A stretch of DNA of 64,000 bases from Bacteroidaceae bacterium (GTDB taxonomy: Bacteria; Bacteroidota; Bacteroidia; Bacteroidales; Bacteroidaceae). The translations under genes and the position numbers were made by a program. The notes below the pieces were generated by a model. The model had not been told where the DNA came from and made no database searches. It saw only the letters and a list, made by a program, of their open reading frames with translations. Location of the stretch: assembly GCA_017619335.1 (NCBI GenBank), contig JAFZSP010000034.1:24108-88107 (forward strand), read 5' to 3'. Of the stretch, positions 35,401 to 43,959 are shown piece after piece. The first letter of the stretch is position 1, and the number at the start of each line of letters is the position of its first letter.

Positions 35401-37974
35401 CCTGGTGGAGGTGAGGCGTGTAACGCCGGAAGTAATGGTGATATTACCGCAGGAGGCATAGCCACCGCTGCCGATTCCGATGGAAGTTTCATAAAAGCCC
35501 GTGACGGTGACGGTGCCTCCAGAAATGGTAATGTCGCCACAACCGCCATAATGTGAGCCTCCGATGGCTGCAGAATAATAGCCGCCCTCGGCGATAATCG
35601 TACCACCCTCAATATTGATGTTACCGCAACCTCTGCCAGAACCATAGTTAGCTCCGATACCTGCCGCGCTGTTGACCATGCCGTAGTCATTGGAGTTTTT
35701 GCCGCTGACATTCAGCGTGCCATTGCCTCGGATGGTAAGTGTCTTGCCGATAGGAACGTAGATACCAGCATAACCTCTGTTGCCCGCTTCAATAATATTG
35801 GTGGTACCGTCGGCCAGAATAATGGTGGCATCGCCCTCGCAGGTGATACCAGACCAATAATTATCGATTGAGATGTTGTTGAGGGTCAGATTGCTGAGCG
35901 TCACCGTGGCACCGTCTGCGATGGTAATGTGGGCGTCTGTGCCGCCCGTTCCTGAGATGGTCTGATTATCCTGCACACAGTAATATCCGATTCCTGCATG
36001 AAGCGTTACCTGTTTCACTGGAGTCCAGTGGGCAGTGAATATCTTGTTACCGGTGGAGCCGTGAGGTATAGAGGCGTTCTTGGTGGGTTCTGCCTGTCCC
36101 TCCCAAGTCCATCCAGTGAAGGAGTAACCGAATCGTTCGGGTGCTGCCAGCGAGAAGGCAGCGTCCTCGGGAGTATAGGTCGTGTAGTTGTGGTTGGTCA
36201 CGTTATCGGTCTCGTGTACAGCGTTCTCGTAGGTAATGGTAAATACGACGGGTGTCCATTGTGCGTAGAGTGTCTGCGGCAGGTTGCATACTTCTTGACC
36301 GTCCGCATAGCTTACACCATTTCCATTGGACTGGGTGTTCCACCCAGAGAACTCATAGCCTTGACGAGTGAACGAACAAGGGTTCAAGGCTTCCGGTGAG
36401 TTGGCAGTAATGGCTTGGTCTCTCATCGTGCCCGTGCCTCCGTTGGCGTTGAAATGGACATAATAGGGATCGGGGATCCATTGTGCATAGAGCGTAACAG
36501 AGCCCAGGTTGGTGACGCTCTGTCCGTCACCATAGTCGTGTCCGCTACCATCGGACTTGGTGTTCCAGCCGACAAAGGCATAGCCGTCACGGGTGAATGT
36601 GAGGGTATTCAGAGCCGCTGGAGTATTGGACTTCAACTTCTGATTAGCCATGGATCCCGTACCGCCATTGGCGTTGAAGGAGACGGTATAGGAGGTGGAC
36701 GTGGGAGCGTATGTGTAGGGATGCTGGCTGATATTGCCAGTGACGGTGCCGCCTATGGTGATGGTTCCGCAAGCACCCCCGTTATTACTTATTCCGATGG
36801 TATTTTGCGTCTCATCAGTGGCAATGGCCTTGACGTATGTTAAGCCACCCGAAATAGTGATGGTGCCACAAGTGGAACTCACTCCACTGCCGATGCCTAC
36901 ACATCCGTTATAACCTTCGGCAGTGACAGAGCCGCCCGTGATGGAGATGTTGCCACACCTGCTGTTAGTGGCACTGCCGATGCCGATGCTTCTGACACTC
37001 TCACTGGTGATGTTGCCGCCCTTGATGGTGATGTTGCCACAACTACTGTTCCTTCCAGCTCCGATGCCAGGAGCATCCCCTACTAAATTGCAATACTCAC
37101 CTATGATTTCTTCATAATACGGCACGATGGCGGCAGCATAGATGGTGCCGTCTTCAATGACAATATTTCCGCAGTTTTTATCCTCGCAGCTACCTATACC
37201 TGGCACATGACTGGAACCTCTGACATCCAATGAGCCGGAGCCACGGATGGTCACCGTCTTTCCCTCTGGCACATAGATGCCGGGACATTCGTAGGAACCA
37301 TAAATCGTATTGGTCGTTCCATGGGCCAGCACAATGGTGGCATTGCCTAAACATTCCAGACCAAAACCGCTGGTGGTGAAATTCACACCGCCAAGTGTCA
37401 CCGTGGCGCCGTCTTCTATAAGGATGGCTGTATGCAGGCCGTCTTTGCCTTTGATGAGACAACCGTCGCCCACTTTATACTGTCGGTAATTATCATTCTC
37501 CGGAGTCAGCTCCAGTACCGAGCCGTTATAATGCGGCACCGCACTGCGACCAACGGAAATCCTATAAGTATTCAGGTTGGTGATTCCCTCTTTATCTTGA
37601 TCTCCAACAGATACTTCCACGTTGTATTCTCCTTCGCCAATTTCGGAATAGTAATCATAACCGTGATCGCCCGGAATGTTATAGGCAGCATTCACATCGG
37701 GTCTTGGTACTGCCTTAATGACACTGGTAGGATAAGTGACTTGTGAAGTGGGTACGTTGTTTACCACTTTACGGACGGTAAGGTGTAAAGTAACTTGTTT
37801 GGAAGGGTTATTGGGGTCAAATGCCCATCCCTTCACATGGTAGCCACACATCAGGCCATCCACTACTTCAATTTTCGCCACGTGGATATTGCCTGCCCAC
37901 GCTGTGGCTGCAGTCATCACTGCGAGCAGCACCATCGCTGTCCGTCTCAGAATACTTTTGCTGTTTGTTGTCAT
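32404..37974 (-). CDS. Giant secreted beta-helix and InlB-type repeat protein (1856 aa)
   Basis: After a signal peptide (cleaved near ATAWA-G), an Ig-like segment (about 28-140, YHVKGWAFDPNNP) matches segments of the 26325 protein. Three beta-helix blocks (about 150-430, 670-890, 1070-1330) are built from about 24-residue repeats of the form CGNITINGGTVTA-x-G-x-x-GAGIGTG. They alternate with Listeria-Bacteroides (InlB B, Flg_new) repeats such as VSFNANGGTGSM and YAFVGWNTKSDGSG, ending LYAQW. WNTLCVPFSLN, a GLUG-like region (HFDGKFDGNGHTI) and the tail GLYIHNGRKVVIR close the protein. It is the first gene of the leftward cluster, with a promoter at 38005-38012. T9SS surface display is inferred from the tail. 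Confidence 0.8.
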   Translation of the reverse strand: MTTNSKSILRRTAMVLLAVMTAATAWAGNIHVAKIEVVDGLMCGYHVKGWAFDPNNPSKQVTLHLTVRKVVNNVPTSQVTYPTSVIKAVPRPDVNAAYNIPGDHGYDYYSEIGEGEYNVEVSVGDQDKEGITNLNTYRISVGRSAVPHYNGSVLELTPENDNYRQYKVGDGCLIKGKDGLHTAILIEDGATVTLGGVNFTTSGFGLECLGNATIVLAHGTTNTIYGSYECPGIYVPEGKTVTIRGSGSLDVRGSSHVPGIGSCEDKNCGNIVIEDGTIYAAAIVPYYEEIIGEYCNLVGDAPGIGAGRNSSCGNITIKGGNITSESVRSIGIGSATNSRCGNISITGGSVTAEGYNGCVGIGSGVSSTCGTITISGGLTYVKAIATDETQNTIGISNNGGACGTITIGGTVTGNISQHPYTYAPTSTSYTVSFNANGGTGSMANQKLKSNTPAALNTLTFTRDGYAFVGWNTKSDGSGHDYGDGQSVTNLGSVTLYAQWIPDPYYVHFNANGGTGTMRDQAITANSPEALNPCSFTRQGYEFSGWNTQSNGNGVSYADGQEVCNLPQTLYAQWTPVVFTITYENAVHETDNVTNHNYTTYTPEDAAFSLAAPERFGYSFTGWTWEGQAEPTKNASIPHGSTGNKIFTAHWTPVKQVTLHAGIGYYCVQDNQTISGTGGTDAHITIADGATVTLSNLTLNNISIDNYWSGITCEGDATIILADGTTNIIEAGNRGYAGIYVPIGKTLTIRGNGTLNVSGKNSNDYGMVNSAAGIGANYGSGRGCGNINIEGGTIIAEGGYYSAAIGGSHYGGCGDITISGGTVTVTGFYETSIGIGSGGYASCGNITITSGVTRLTSTRGDESVYNIGCGEKGSCGVITIGGVTTTGIPQSPFVYIPSETSGSYTVCFDPNATDATGNMESQTFTSNVLQALTANAFSRKGYTFTGWNTAADGSGYGFPDGNTIINLGNATLYAQWKPITYTITYTDAEDGKHGVTNTNPTTYTIESDEISLVEPELFASDFDGWTWEGQSEPTKSVTIPHGSTGDKTFTAHWTSINVSELNENTGEFTMTDGHTTTGTGGYFTHASIADGATVTLNNVHITSIRNDADHKWPGLTCLGDATIILQGDNEVNGGSFSPAIFVPEGKTLVIKGTGTLTVNGGTKAAAIGSAQKQPCGHIVINEGTVIATGGIEAAGIGSGYLRASCGDITINGGTVTVTGGADGAGIGTGFDQCSCGNITINGGTVTATAGAEGAAGIGTGYLNGSCGDITVNGGTVTANGGERGAAIGSGSMSTCGNITITDGTVIATGGEFSEAIGTGHVQSTCGTISIDEKLVVLTEGNTTLVSKGIILRNDADNTAAINEAAGTDSPCITAINGRTIYRNDSWNTLCVPFSLNSEQLTSSLWEGVEIKELDGSASHLTDGTLTLNFKDATSIEAGKPYIMKWKNADLIIKTTADWDAFADAVNNGETFERKLVKLGADINVSKMVGTEGNHFDGKFDGNGHTITVNLSGSGEGTALFYIISNAVIQNLKVTGSITTSGVRPATFASFVSGSSTIRNCWSEVDISSTATNTWVDGGAFVARVNASCVVYIYNSLFTGTVTYDATADEGGGMVGWTQSGATATLKYCLFAPTALTMTKENGSTYVFVSGNRRGSLTGCYYNTVTHDTAVLQKEGENASNMTSEDLLERLLSEWQMEGNDVAPKRYLCELTPIESPTFKSVTFNNSASTVVPFSGGKFVGTYSPVNLTANDYSKLYLGAEDKLYWPAADMTINAFRAYFDLDSNTEVKCFVLNFDGESEATGVASLLSPQGGTIHSPLGETEGALWYSIDGRRLSSQPMQPGLYIHNGRKVVIRNEK
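32484..32571. repeat. 88-bp repeat with nested palindrome, copy 2
   Basis: This is the partner of 26396-26483 in the same position near the end of the neighbouring gene, with one base difference (T/A). Confidence 0.8.
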
Positions 37975-37992
37975 GTCATTTATGCGTTTTTA

Positions 37993-38028
37993 GGTCGCTG
38001 CGCTCAAAATTATAAGAAAATTATATCT
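37993..38028 (-). promoter_or_regulatory. Promoter-bearing repeat upstream of the leftward surface-protein cluster
   Basis: On the minus strand the sequence reads TAATTTTG (38012-38005) within TTCTTATAATTTTGAGC. Related sequences followed by GAAG(G)GCGACC occur at about 38498-38540 and 44550-44589 on the plus strand. The copy at 38005 is 31 bases upstream of the ATG at 37974 and is the likely promoter. Confidence 0.6.
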
Positions 38029-38047
38029 GAAATCTTTAAAGAATACT

Positions 38048-38476
38048 TTAACATAAAAGCTTCACTTTTTCGATCTTGCCCGTAAGAGAATCACGTTCAT
38101 ACCACTCTGAAAAGAGACTTTCACCTCCGAAATTGATAATCATACCAAAGCGGGTGTGAGTAAGGTTCATATAGTTGAAGAGCTGCTTGCGATGTTCCTT
38201 GTCCACAAACTTAACGGCAGTCAGCTCCACAATAATATTGTCGTCAATGACTAAATCCATACGATAGGTCTGGTCAAGTTGAACATCATCCCAGTAAGTC
38301 GGCAGAAACTTTTGGCGCTCCACCTTGTATCCCTTTTGCTCCAAGAGATACTTGAGGGCAGCCTCGTACGCCGACTCCAGCAAACCATTATGGTAATGGC
38401 GGTGTACAAGCATTGCTTCTCCTGTGATATCACTGAAGAACTGATATTTCTTATTATGTTCCTCAATCAGATTCAT
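38048..38476 (-). CDS. GxxExxY family protein (PD-(D/E)XK-like fold, 142 aa)
   Basis: The motif GLLESAY near residue 31 gives the family its name, and YRMDLVIDDNIIVELTAVK carries the D and E-x-K residues of a PD-(D/E)XK nuclease-like core. The C-terminus GMIINFGGESLFSEWYERD is also typical. Members are common in Bacteroidota and their role is unknown; a nuclease function is suspected from the fold only. The gene stands alone, flanked by oppositely oriented copies of the TAATTTTGAGC repeat (37993-38028 and 38498-38540). Confidence 0.85.
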   Translation of the reverse strand: MNLIEEHNKKYQFFSDITGEAMLVHRHYHNGLLESAYEAALKYLLEQKGYKVERQKFLPTYWDDVQLDQTYRMDLVIDDNIIVELTAVKFVDKEHRKQLFNYMNLTHTRFGMIINFGGESLFSEWYERDSLTGKIEKVKLLC

Positions 38477-39071
38477 TATATCGTGTTCTAATAATTTCCA
38501 AATATAATTTTTTAAAAATTTTGAGCCCGAAGGGCGACCTTATTATATTTCGCGCACGTCACGCGCGCAAAAACGCCACAAAGGTACACTTTTTCTTTCA
38601 TTCTCGTGTAACATCTCGCGGAAAAACCACCAACCATTCAAGAAAAAAGTCATCAAAGCACAAAAAAAGAAGAAAATGATACAAAATGAGAACTCTGTTA
38701 CACCCCAAAAAGGGTAAAATGCCCCAGAAGACCGCGAAGCCATCTCCCCGCTGGCAGACCCCATCAAAGATTGCTTGTGATTGTGCAAAGATTGACGATC
38801 AGATTGACGAAGATTGACGTCAAAAACACATCCATTACCCAGTTTGTATTCGGACGTCAATCACCGTTAATCTATCCGTCAATCACCCAAGACTATGGTA
38901 ACCAAACGTTTTATCGGTTGGTATGAAGAGGCACGCGTTCCATTGACAACCACATTACCAGCCTTATTGCCCTGCGAACTCTGCGTTTAGAACAAAGACA
39001 AGTTGCTTGCTGTGATTTGTCGAAAATTTGTGACCAATATTATCTTTTTACAAAATAAAATCCCATTTTTC
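38477..39071. other. Gene-free region with repeats
   Basis: No credible gene is seen. The stretch holds a copy of the TTTTGAGC-CGAAGG-GCGACC repeat (about 38498-38540), an AT-rich segment and array D at 38789-38898. Open frames here are short and lack promoter, start context or recognisable sequence. Confidence 0.6.
38789..38898. repeat. 22-bp-period array D with inverted half-motifs
   Basis: AGATTGACG starts at 38789 and 38811 (an extra copy at 38801), and the reverse-complement motif CGTCAATCACC starts at 38855 and 38877, in the same 22-bp phase. GATTGACGTC (38812-38821) and GACGTCAATC (38853-38862) form a perfect 10-bp inverted repeat. More degenerate units may continue to about 38986. 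Confidence 0.6.
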
Positions 39072-39102
39072 TTGCAAATTACATTCCTTTCCCTTAACTT
39101 TG
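39072..39102 (+). promoter_or_regulatory. Promoter of the 39235 surface protein, conserved in its paralogue
   Basis: TTG (39072-39074), a 20-base spacer and TAACTTTG (39095-39102) match the consensus. The leader to 39235 is about 125 bases and is closely similar to the leader of the paralogous gene at 48264 (reverse strand), including TTTGCCCCCGCAAAGAGGGA. Confidence 0.85.
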
Positions 39103-39234
39103 CCCCCGCAAAGAGGGAAAAACACCCCTCCACGCCCCCTTTCTGATACTTGGGCACATCCCCATCTATCACGTATCTTACTGTATTCTACTTTATTTTA
39201 AATTCTACAATAACTTTTTTAAATCTCAAATCAA

Positions 39235-41694
39235 ATGAAACAAAGTTTACTAAAAAGAACATTGCTCCTGCTATGCGCCCTCGTAGTGGGAACTGGAATG
39301 TCATGGGCAGGTGATGAGACTGTTTTATGGTCAGAAGATTTTTCTTCGTTCGCCAAAGATGCAGTTCCTACAGGTGGCACCTATCAATATGCATGTACTG
39401 ATGGAGGTGGTACTACCAAGATTTATACTGAGAATACAGCCGGTGGAACATCACCAGAACTTCTTGTTGCAAAAAGTAACGGTACATTCACCGCAACTAT
39501 TAGTGATTTAAAAGAGTGTACTGGAGTGTGTACTCTTAAGTTCATCACTAATCAAACAAACTTAAAACCTTCTGTAAAATCCAATACATCTACGGGACAG
39601 GGAACTGCAGACGCCAAAGAAGTTAAAGGCAGTACTCAGAGCAAAAAGACATCGACTTATACGATCACTCTTGCTGATAATGCCACAGATATTATTATTA
39701 CATTTACACAAACATCTTCTTCTAATGCCCGCCTTGATGACATTGTCTTAACTTACACTGCCGAATCATCCATTGCCACTCCCACATTCTCTGTAGCCGA
39801 AGGTGCTTATACCTCTACTCAGAATGTAGAGATTTCTTGCACTTCTGAGGGCGTTGCCATCTTTTATACCACAGACGGCACGACCCCATCCGAAGCCAGC
39901 CAGCTCTACAGCACTCCCATCGTCGTCAGTGAGACTACGACCATCAAGGCTATTGCCATCAATGGTGAAGACAAGAGTAATGTGGCAACTGCCACCTATA
40001 GTATCTATCCCGTGCTTCACGCTGGTACCGAGGCCGACCCCTATACGGTCGCTGATGCTCGCAACGCAATCGATGCTAATACGGGTTTGACAGACGTCTA
40101 TGTGGCTGGTATTGTCTGTGAGGGTGGTTCTGAACTCTCCAGCGGTTCCATGAACTATTGGATTTCTGATGATGGCACAGATACTGACAAGTTTGAAGTG
40201 TACAAAGGTAAGGGTATTGACGGAGCAGACTTCACTGCTACTTCTGATGTGAAGGTAGGCGATGAAGTCGTTGTCAAGGGTACTATTAAGAAATTTGGAA
40301 CGACCTACGAGTTTAACAGCGGCAATCAGCTGATCAGCATTGAACATTCCACAGCACCAGCCATTATCGCCTCGACAACTACGCTGTCAGGTTTCTCCTA
40401 TGGTCTTGGTAACGGCCCGAGTGCCACACAGTCCTTCACCCTTTCTGGTGAAAATCTCACTAATGACATTACACTCGATGTTGAAGGTGACTATGAGGTA
40501 TCGCTCACAGCTGATGCAGGTTTCGGTAGCGCTATCGCTTTCCCCAAAGATGCTGTTACTAACCAAACGGTATATGTTCGTCTGAAAGCGGGTTTGGCAG
40601 TAAGCAGTTACAATGGCATCATCAAGTTGGAGTCTGTTGGCGCAATCTCTAAAACGATTAGCCTTGAAGGAAATGTAACAGCACCTTATAATTCTTGGGA
40701 TCTGAGCAAAGACCAGACAGCAACGGCCACCGAGGAAGCGATGACTTGGACTAGTGCTTATGCTTCGATGGGTGTTGCCAAGGGTTCTGCCACAACTAAA
40801 ACCAACAACTACTATCCTGGAACAGAAGGTAAGACTTATACGAGCACACGCTTTTACACCAATAGTGTCTTGACTATCACCCCTGCTGCAGGCTATTATA
40901 TCACTAATGTGGTATTCACCGCAACGAGTGCCAGCTATGCAAATGCTCTAAGTAATAGCAGCTGGACAAACGCCACAACATCAGTTGATGGATCCACCGT
41001 CACTGTTACCCCTGCCAATGGTGCAGCTGCCTTCTCTGCCACCATAGGTGGCACCTGCGGCTTCACAGAAGTGAAGGTTTATTATACGACCAGCATTAAC
41101 GCCACTGTGGGTGCCGCCGGCTACGCCACCTTGTATTACTCTGGCTGCAACCTGCTAGTTCCTGCAGGCATGGAGGCTTATACCTACACTGTTACAGACA
41201 AGCTGGAAGAGAGCTGGGTGTATGAAGTTGGTGATGTGATTCCCGCTGGAACGGCTGTGGTGCTGAAAGCTCCTGCCGGTGTATATAGCTTCGACATCAC
41301 CAATGCTGAAGGTGACGTGGATCCCAACAACATGTTGAAGGGCACTGATGCTGCTGAGACAACCACTGGCGGCACATACTTCTACGCTCTGACGCTGAAT
41401 GGAGAGAGTGATCCCGCCAGCGTGGGCTTCTACTGGATGGCTGCTAATGGTGCTGCTTTCGAGAATGGTGCTCACAAGGCTTATCTGGCGCTGCCCAAGA
41501 CGTTCGCTGACTATGCAGGTGCTACGGTGAAGAGCTTCTACCTGCTCAACGAGGACACGACCACTGGCATGGAGGAAGTTTCTGCTTCCAAGATTCAGGT
41601 TTCAAGTGCTCCGCTCTTCAACCTCGCTGGCCAGCGGGTGAACAAGGCCCAGAAGGGAATCTTCATTGTTAACGGCAAGAAAGTTGTCCGTTAA
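39235..41694 (+). CDS. Secreted surface protein with chitobiase-C and OB-fold-like domains, T9SS-like tail (819 aa)
   Basis: A signal peptide (MKQSLLKRTLLLLCALVVG) is cleaved near SWA-G. A beta-sandwich segment follows, then a chitobiase/beta-hexosaminidase C-terminal-type domain (about 178-255, IFYTTDGTTPSEAS) and an OB-fold-like domain of the DUF6359 type (about 258-365, ADPYTVADARNAI, VAGIVCEGG, VVKGTIKKFGTTYEF). The C-terminus reads LFNLAGQRVNKAQKGIFIVN-G-K-K-V-V-R, a T9SS type A-like tail nearly identical to that of the 46000-48264 protein. It is followed 46 bases later by a microprotein gene in the same transcript. The ligand is unknown. Confidence 0.85.
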   Translation: MKQSLLKRTLLLLCALVVGTGMSWAGDETVLWSEDFSSFAKDAVPTGGTYQYACTDGGGTTKIYTENTAGGTSPELLVAKSNGTFTATISDLKECTGVCTLKFITNQTNLKPSVKSNTSTGQGTADAKEVKGSTQSKKTSTYTITLADNATDIIITFTQTSSSNARLDDIVLTYTAESSIATPTFSVAEGAYTSTQNVEISCTSEGVAIFYTTDGTTPSEASQLYSTPIVVSETTTIKAIAINGEDKSNVATATYSIYPVLHAGTEADPYTVADARNAIDANTGLTDVYVAGIVCEGGSELSSGSMNYWISDDGTDTDKFEVYKGKGIDGADFTATSDVKVGDEVVVKGTIKKFGTTYEFNSGNQLISIEHSTAPAIIASTTTLSGFSYGLGNGPSATQSFTLSGENLTNDITLDVEGDYEVSLTADAGFGSAIAFPKDAVTNQTVYVRLKAGLAVSSYNGIIKLESVGAISKTISLEGNVTAPYNSWDLSKDQTATATEEAMTWTSAYASMGVAKGSATTKTNNYYPGTEGKTYTSTRFYTNSVLTITPAAGYYITNVVFTATSASYANALSNSSWTNATTSVDGSTVTVTPANGAAAFSATIGGTCGFTEVKVYYTTSINATVGAAGYATLYYSGCNLLVPAGMEAYTYTVTDKLEESWVYEVGDVIPAGTAVVLKAPAGVYSFDITNAEGDVDPNNMLKGTDAAETTTGGTYFYALTLNGESDPASVGFYWMAANGAAFENGAHKAYLALPKTFADYAGATVKSFYLLNEDTTTGMEEVSASKIQVSSAPLFNLAGQRVNKAQKGIFIVNGKKVVR

Positions 41695-41740
41695 CAATGA
41701 ATGTAAAATGTTTAATGTAAAATATCTAAAGACTACGATA

Positions 41741-41929
41741 ATGAAAAAGACATATATCCAACCGGAACTGCTGATTGTGCGCACCGCGCACCAACTTCCC
41801 CTCTGCGTATCAGGTAATGACATGTTAGGTGACGGGAACCAGCTCATCAAGGAGAATCCTGTCGTGATGCCCGGCCAGTACGACTTCAACTCCTTTGAAG
41901 GCATCTTTGGCTTCATCACCGGACAATGA
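41741..41929 (+). CDS. MKK-Y-P-VV family microprotein (62 aa)
   Basis: I start at ATG 41741 (MKKTYIQPELLIVRTAHQ), not at the in-frame upstream ATGs, because this start aligns with the other three family members and the preceding bases TAAAGACTACGATA are conserved upstream of the 45952 start. The protein has CVSGND in the middle and an aromatic end (FEGIFGFITGQ). No signal peptide or known domain is visible. It shares the transcript of the surface protein and is followed by a terminator-like hairpin at 41975. Confidence 0.75.
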   Translation: MKKTYIQPELLIVRTAHQLPLCVSGNDMLGDGNQLIKENPVVMPGQYDFNSFEGIFGFITGQ

Positions 41930-41974
41930 TAGTATGTAAATTCAGTGACACTTAGTGTCGCTATCCATTAATCC

Positions 41975-42012
41975 AAGAGGGGCGGCTAAGAGGACCGTCC
42001 CTCTTTCCATTT
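41975..42012 (+). terminator. Intrinsic terminator-like hairpin after the microprotein gene
   Basis: AAGAGGGGCGG (41975-41985) pairs with CCGTCCCTCTT (41995-42005) with one mismatch around a 9-base loop, then a pyrimidine-rich TCCATTTCC. A smaller palindrome GACAC-TTA-GTGTC lies just upstream (41947-41959). Confidence 0.6.
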
Positions 42013-42049
42013 CCCCATATTAAGATCATTTGTATTTAGTTATAGTAGC

Positions 42050-43090
42050 ATGCCCAACGGAATAGAAAAGTTCAATGGTGAAATAATTATCTATCAGTCC
42101 GAGGATGGTAACGTGAAATTGGATGTCAGACTGGCGGAGAAGACGGTCTGGCTGACTCAGGAACAGATAGCCTTATTATTTTGTAAAGGCAGGTCAACAA
42201 TAACGGAACATATTTCCAATATCTTCAAAGAGGGGGAATTGGAGAAGGAAAAGGTTTGTCGGTTTTTCCGACATACCAGTCAACATGGTGCGATAAAAGG
42301 TAAAATACAAAATCAGGATAAGACACTCTATAACCTTGATGTCATCATTTCCGTTGGCTATCGCGTGAAGTCAATCGTTGGTACTCGATTCCGTCAGTGG
42401 GCCACGGAGCGGCTGGCAGAGTATATCATCAAAGGATTCACGATGGATGATGAACGGCTGAAGAATCTTGGAGGTGGTAATTACTGGAAGGAGCTTTTGG
42501 ATCGCATCCGAGATATTCGTTCTTCGGAAAAGGTGATGTATCGGCAGGTGCTAGACTTGTATGCAACTAGTGTTGATTACGATCCCCGCACAGAGGCCTC
42601 TAAGCTGTTCTTTAAGATGGTTCAGAACAAACTCCACTATGCAGCTCATGGTCACACAGCAGCAGAGGTCATTTATGACCGCGCGGATGCAGAAAAGCCT
42701 TTTATGGGGCTGACTTCATTCAAGGGAGAACTTCCTTGCATTAATGACATCAAAATAGCCAAGAACTATTTGACTGCCGATGAGTTGAGAATATTGAACA
42801 ACCTTGTTTCAGGATACTTCGACTTCGCCGAGACTCAAGCTTTACGCCATCGCCCCATGTATATGGAGGATTATGTACGTCAGTTGGACAACATCCTTTC
42901 TGCCACTGGTGAAGAGTTGCTCACTGGTGCAGGAACGGTTACCCATGAAGAGGCGATGGAAAAGGCTATAATAGAATATCGGAAATATCAAGTGAAGACA
43001 TTGTCGCCCGTGGAACAAGCTTACTTAGAGTCCATCAAACTCATCGACAAGAAAACAAAAGGTAAGGACAAGCCAAACACTACTCCGTGA
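42050..43090 (+). CDS. RhuM-family protein (346 aa)
   Basis: The sequence follows the virulence RhuM family: EIIIYQSEDGNVKLDVRL, VWLTQEQIALLF, then KVCRFFRHTSQHGAIKGK and YNLDVIISVGYRVKS, with RFRQWATERLAEYI. The central VWLTQEQIALLF...RSTITEHISNIF segment looks like a helix-turn-helix. The name comes from Salmonella SPI-3; the biochemical function is not settled, and homologues often sit in toxin-antitoxin or defence islands. Here it lies beside HicB-like and RelE-type genes. Its 3' end overlaps the convergent DUF4886 gene by 11 bases. Confidence 0.88.
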   Translation: MPNGIEKFNGEIIIYQSEDGNVKLDVRLAEKTVWLTQEQIALLFCKGRSTITEHISNIFKEGELEKEKVCRFFRHTSQHGAIKGKIQNQDKTLYNLDVIISVGYRVKSIVGTRFRQWATERLAEYIIKGFTMDDERLKNLGGGNYWKELLDRIRDIRSSEKVMYRQVLDLYATSVDYDPRTEASKLFFKMVQNKLHYAAHGHTAAEVIYDRADAEKPFMGLTSFKGELPCINDIKIAKNYLTADELRILNNLVSGYFDFAETQALRHRPMYMEDYVRQLDNILSATGEELLTGAGTVTHEEAMEKAIIEYRKYQVKTLSPVEQAYLESIKLIDKKTKGKDKPNTTP

Positions 43091-43955
43091 TGGGTGTGAC
43101 CCCCATGGGGACGAGGATGGCGGCGTGTGCGGCGCGCTGGGCCAGCTCTGCCTGTTCGCGGGAAACACCTTTGGGACGGGTCTTCAGACCCACGGGGCTG
43201 ATGCCCGTGAGCGCCTCCAGCCAAGTGCAGGCGGCGGTGTAACGGCCGATGGTATAGTTGAGGTGAAAGCCGTCCCGCGTCAGTTCGCGGTTGACGGGTT
43301 TCTCCTCGATGGTCGGATTGACGAGTGAAGAGGTACGCGCATTCTGGATGGCCGTTCCCGAGGGGACATAGAAGGAGAGGTCGCCACGGTGAAAGGCCAT
43401 CGCTTCCTCCACCGCCGTGGTGATGTGGGCGTACATCAGGAACTGGTTGCGGTCATAGTTGGCAAAGCCCCGATGGTCGGAGTCCTGCGCATAGGCCCAC
43501 GTCTGATGGAAGCCCAACCGCACGGAATCCGCCAGTGCCAGCGCCCTCACATACCCTATCAGCAGGCTCAGCCCCGGCTCATAGCTCGCCTCGCGTCCCG
43601 CCTCCTGACTCACCTGCTGGAACGTTATCACGTCCCACGGTTCGTCGGTGATGATGTCGCGTAGCGTGCGCTTTCCCAGGTTCTTCCGTTCGCCAGTCAC
43701 TACCTTGCGGTATTCGGTGTCCGCAGCCTTGGAGCGGGCGTCGTTCCAGTGCGCCGACAGGCTCCAGCCGCCACGATAGGCGTTGCCGATGATCAGCTCC
43801 ACTCCCGCTTCACGTCCCAGATCCCAGAGGAACTGCTCCACAGCGTCCTCCGAGAACGAGTTTCCGATGGCCAGCACACGCAGCGTATCCACCGCCTGCG
43901 CCCCCACTCCACCTGCTGTCAGGCACAGCACAATAATCCAAAACAGTCTTTTCAT
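43080..43955 (-). CDS. Secreted DUF4886 protein, SGNH/GDSL hydrolase-like (291 aa)
   Basis: A signal peptide (MKRLFWIIVLCLTAGGVGAQA) places it in the envelope. The GNSFSEDA block near residue 31 carries the nucleophile-type serine of SGNH hydrolases and DGFHLNYTIGRY near residue 230 carries the Asp-x-x-His pair. DUF4886 proteins are common in Bacteroides and Prevotella, probably carbohydrate esterases or related enzymes; the substrate is unknown. The coding sequence is clearly more GC-rich than its RhuM, HicB-like and RelE neighbours, which suggests a separate origin. Confidence 0.85.
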   Translation of the reverse strand: MKRLFWIIVLCLTAGGVGAQAVDTLRVLAIGNSFSEDAVEQFLWDLGREAGVELIIGNAYRGGWSLSAHWNDARSKAADTEYRKVVTGERKNLGKRTLRDIITDEPWDVITFQQVSQEAGREASYEPGLSLLIGYVRALALADSVRLGFHQTWAYAQDSDHRGFANYDRNQFLMYAHITTAVEEAMAFHRGDLSFYVPSGTAIQNARTSSLVNPTIEEKPVNRELTRDGFHLNYTIGRYTAACTWLEALTGISPVGLKTRPKGVSREQAELAQRAAHAAILVPMGVTPITE

Positions 43956-43959
43956 ATTA

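Noticed and set aside
38543..38860. Minus-strand open frame of 105 aa between the GxxExxY and surface genes
   Set aside because: It overlaps a dispersed repeat and array D, has a low-complexity phenylalanine run and no homology that I recognise.
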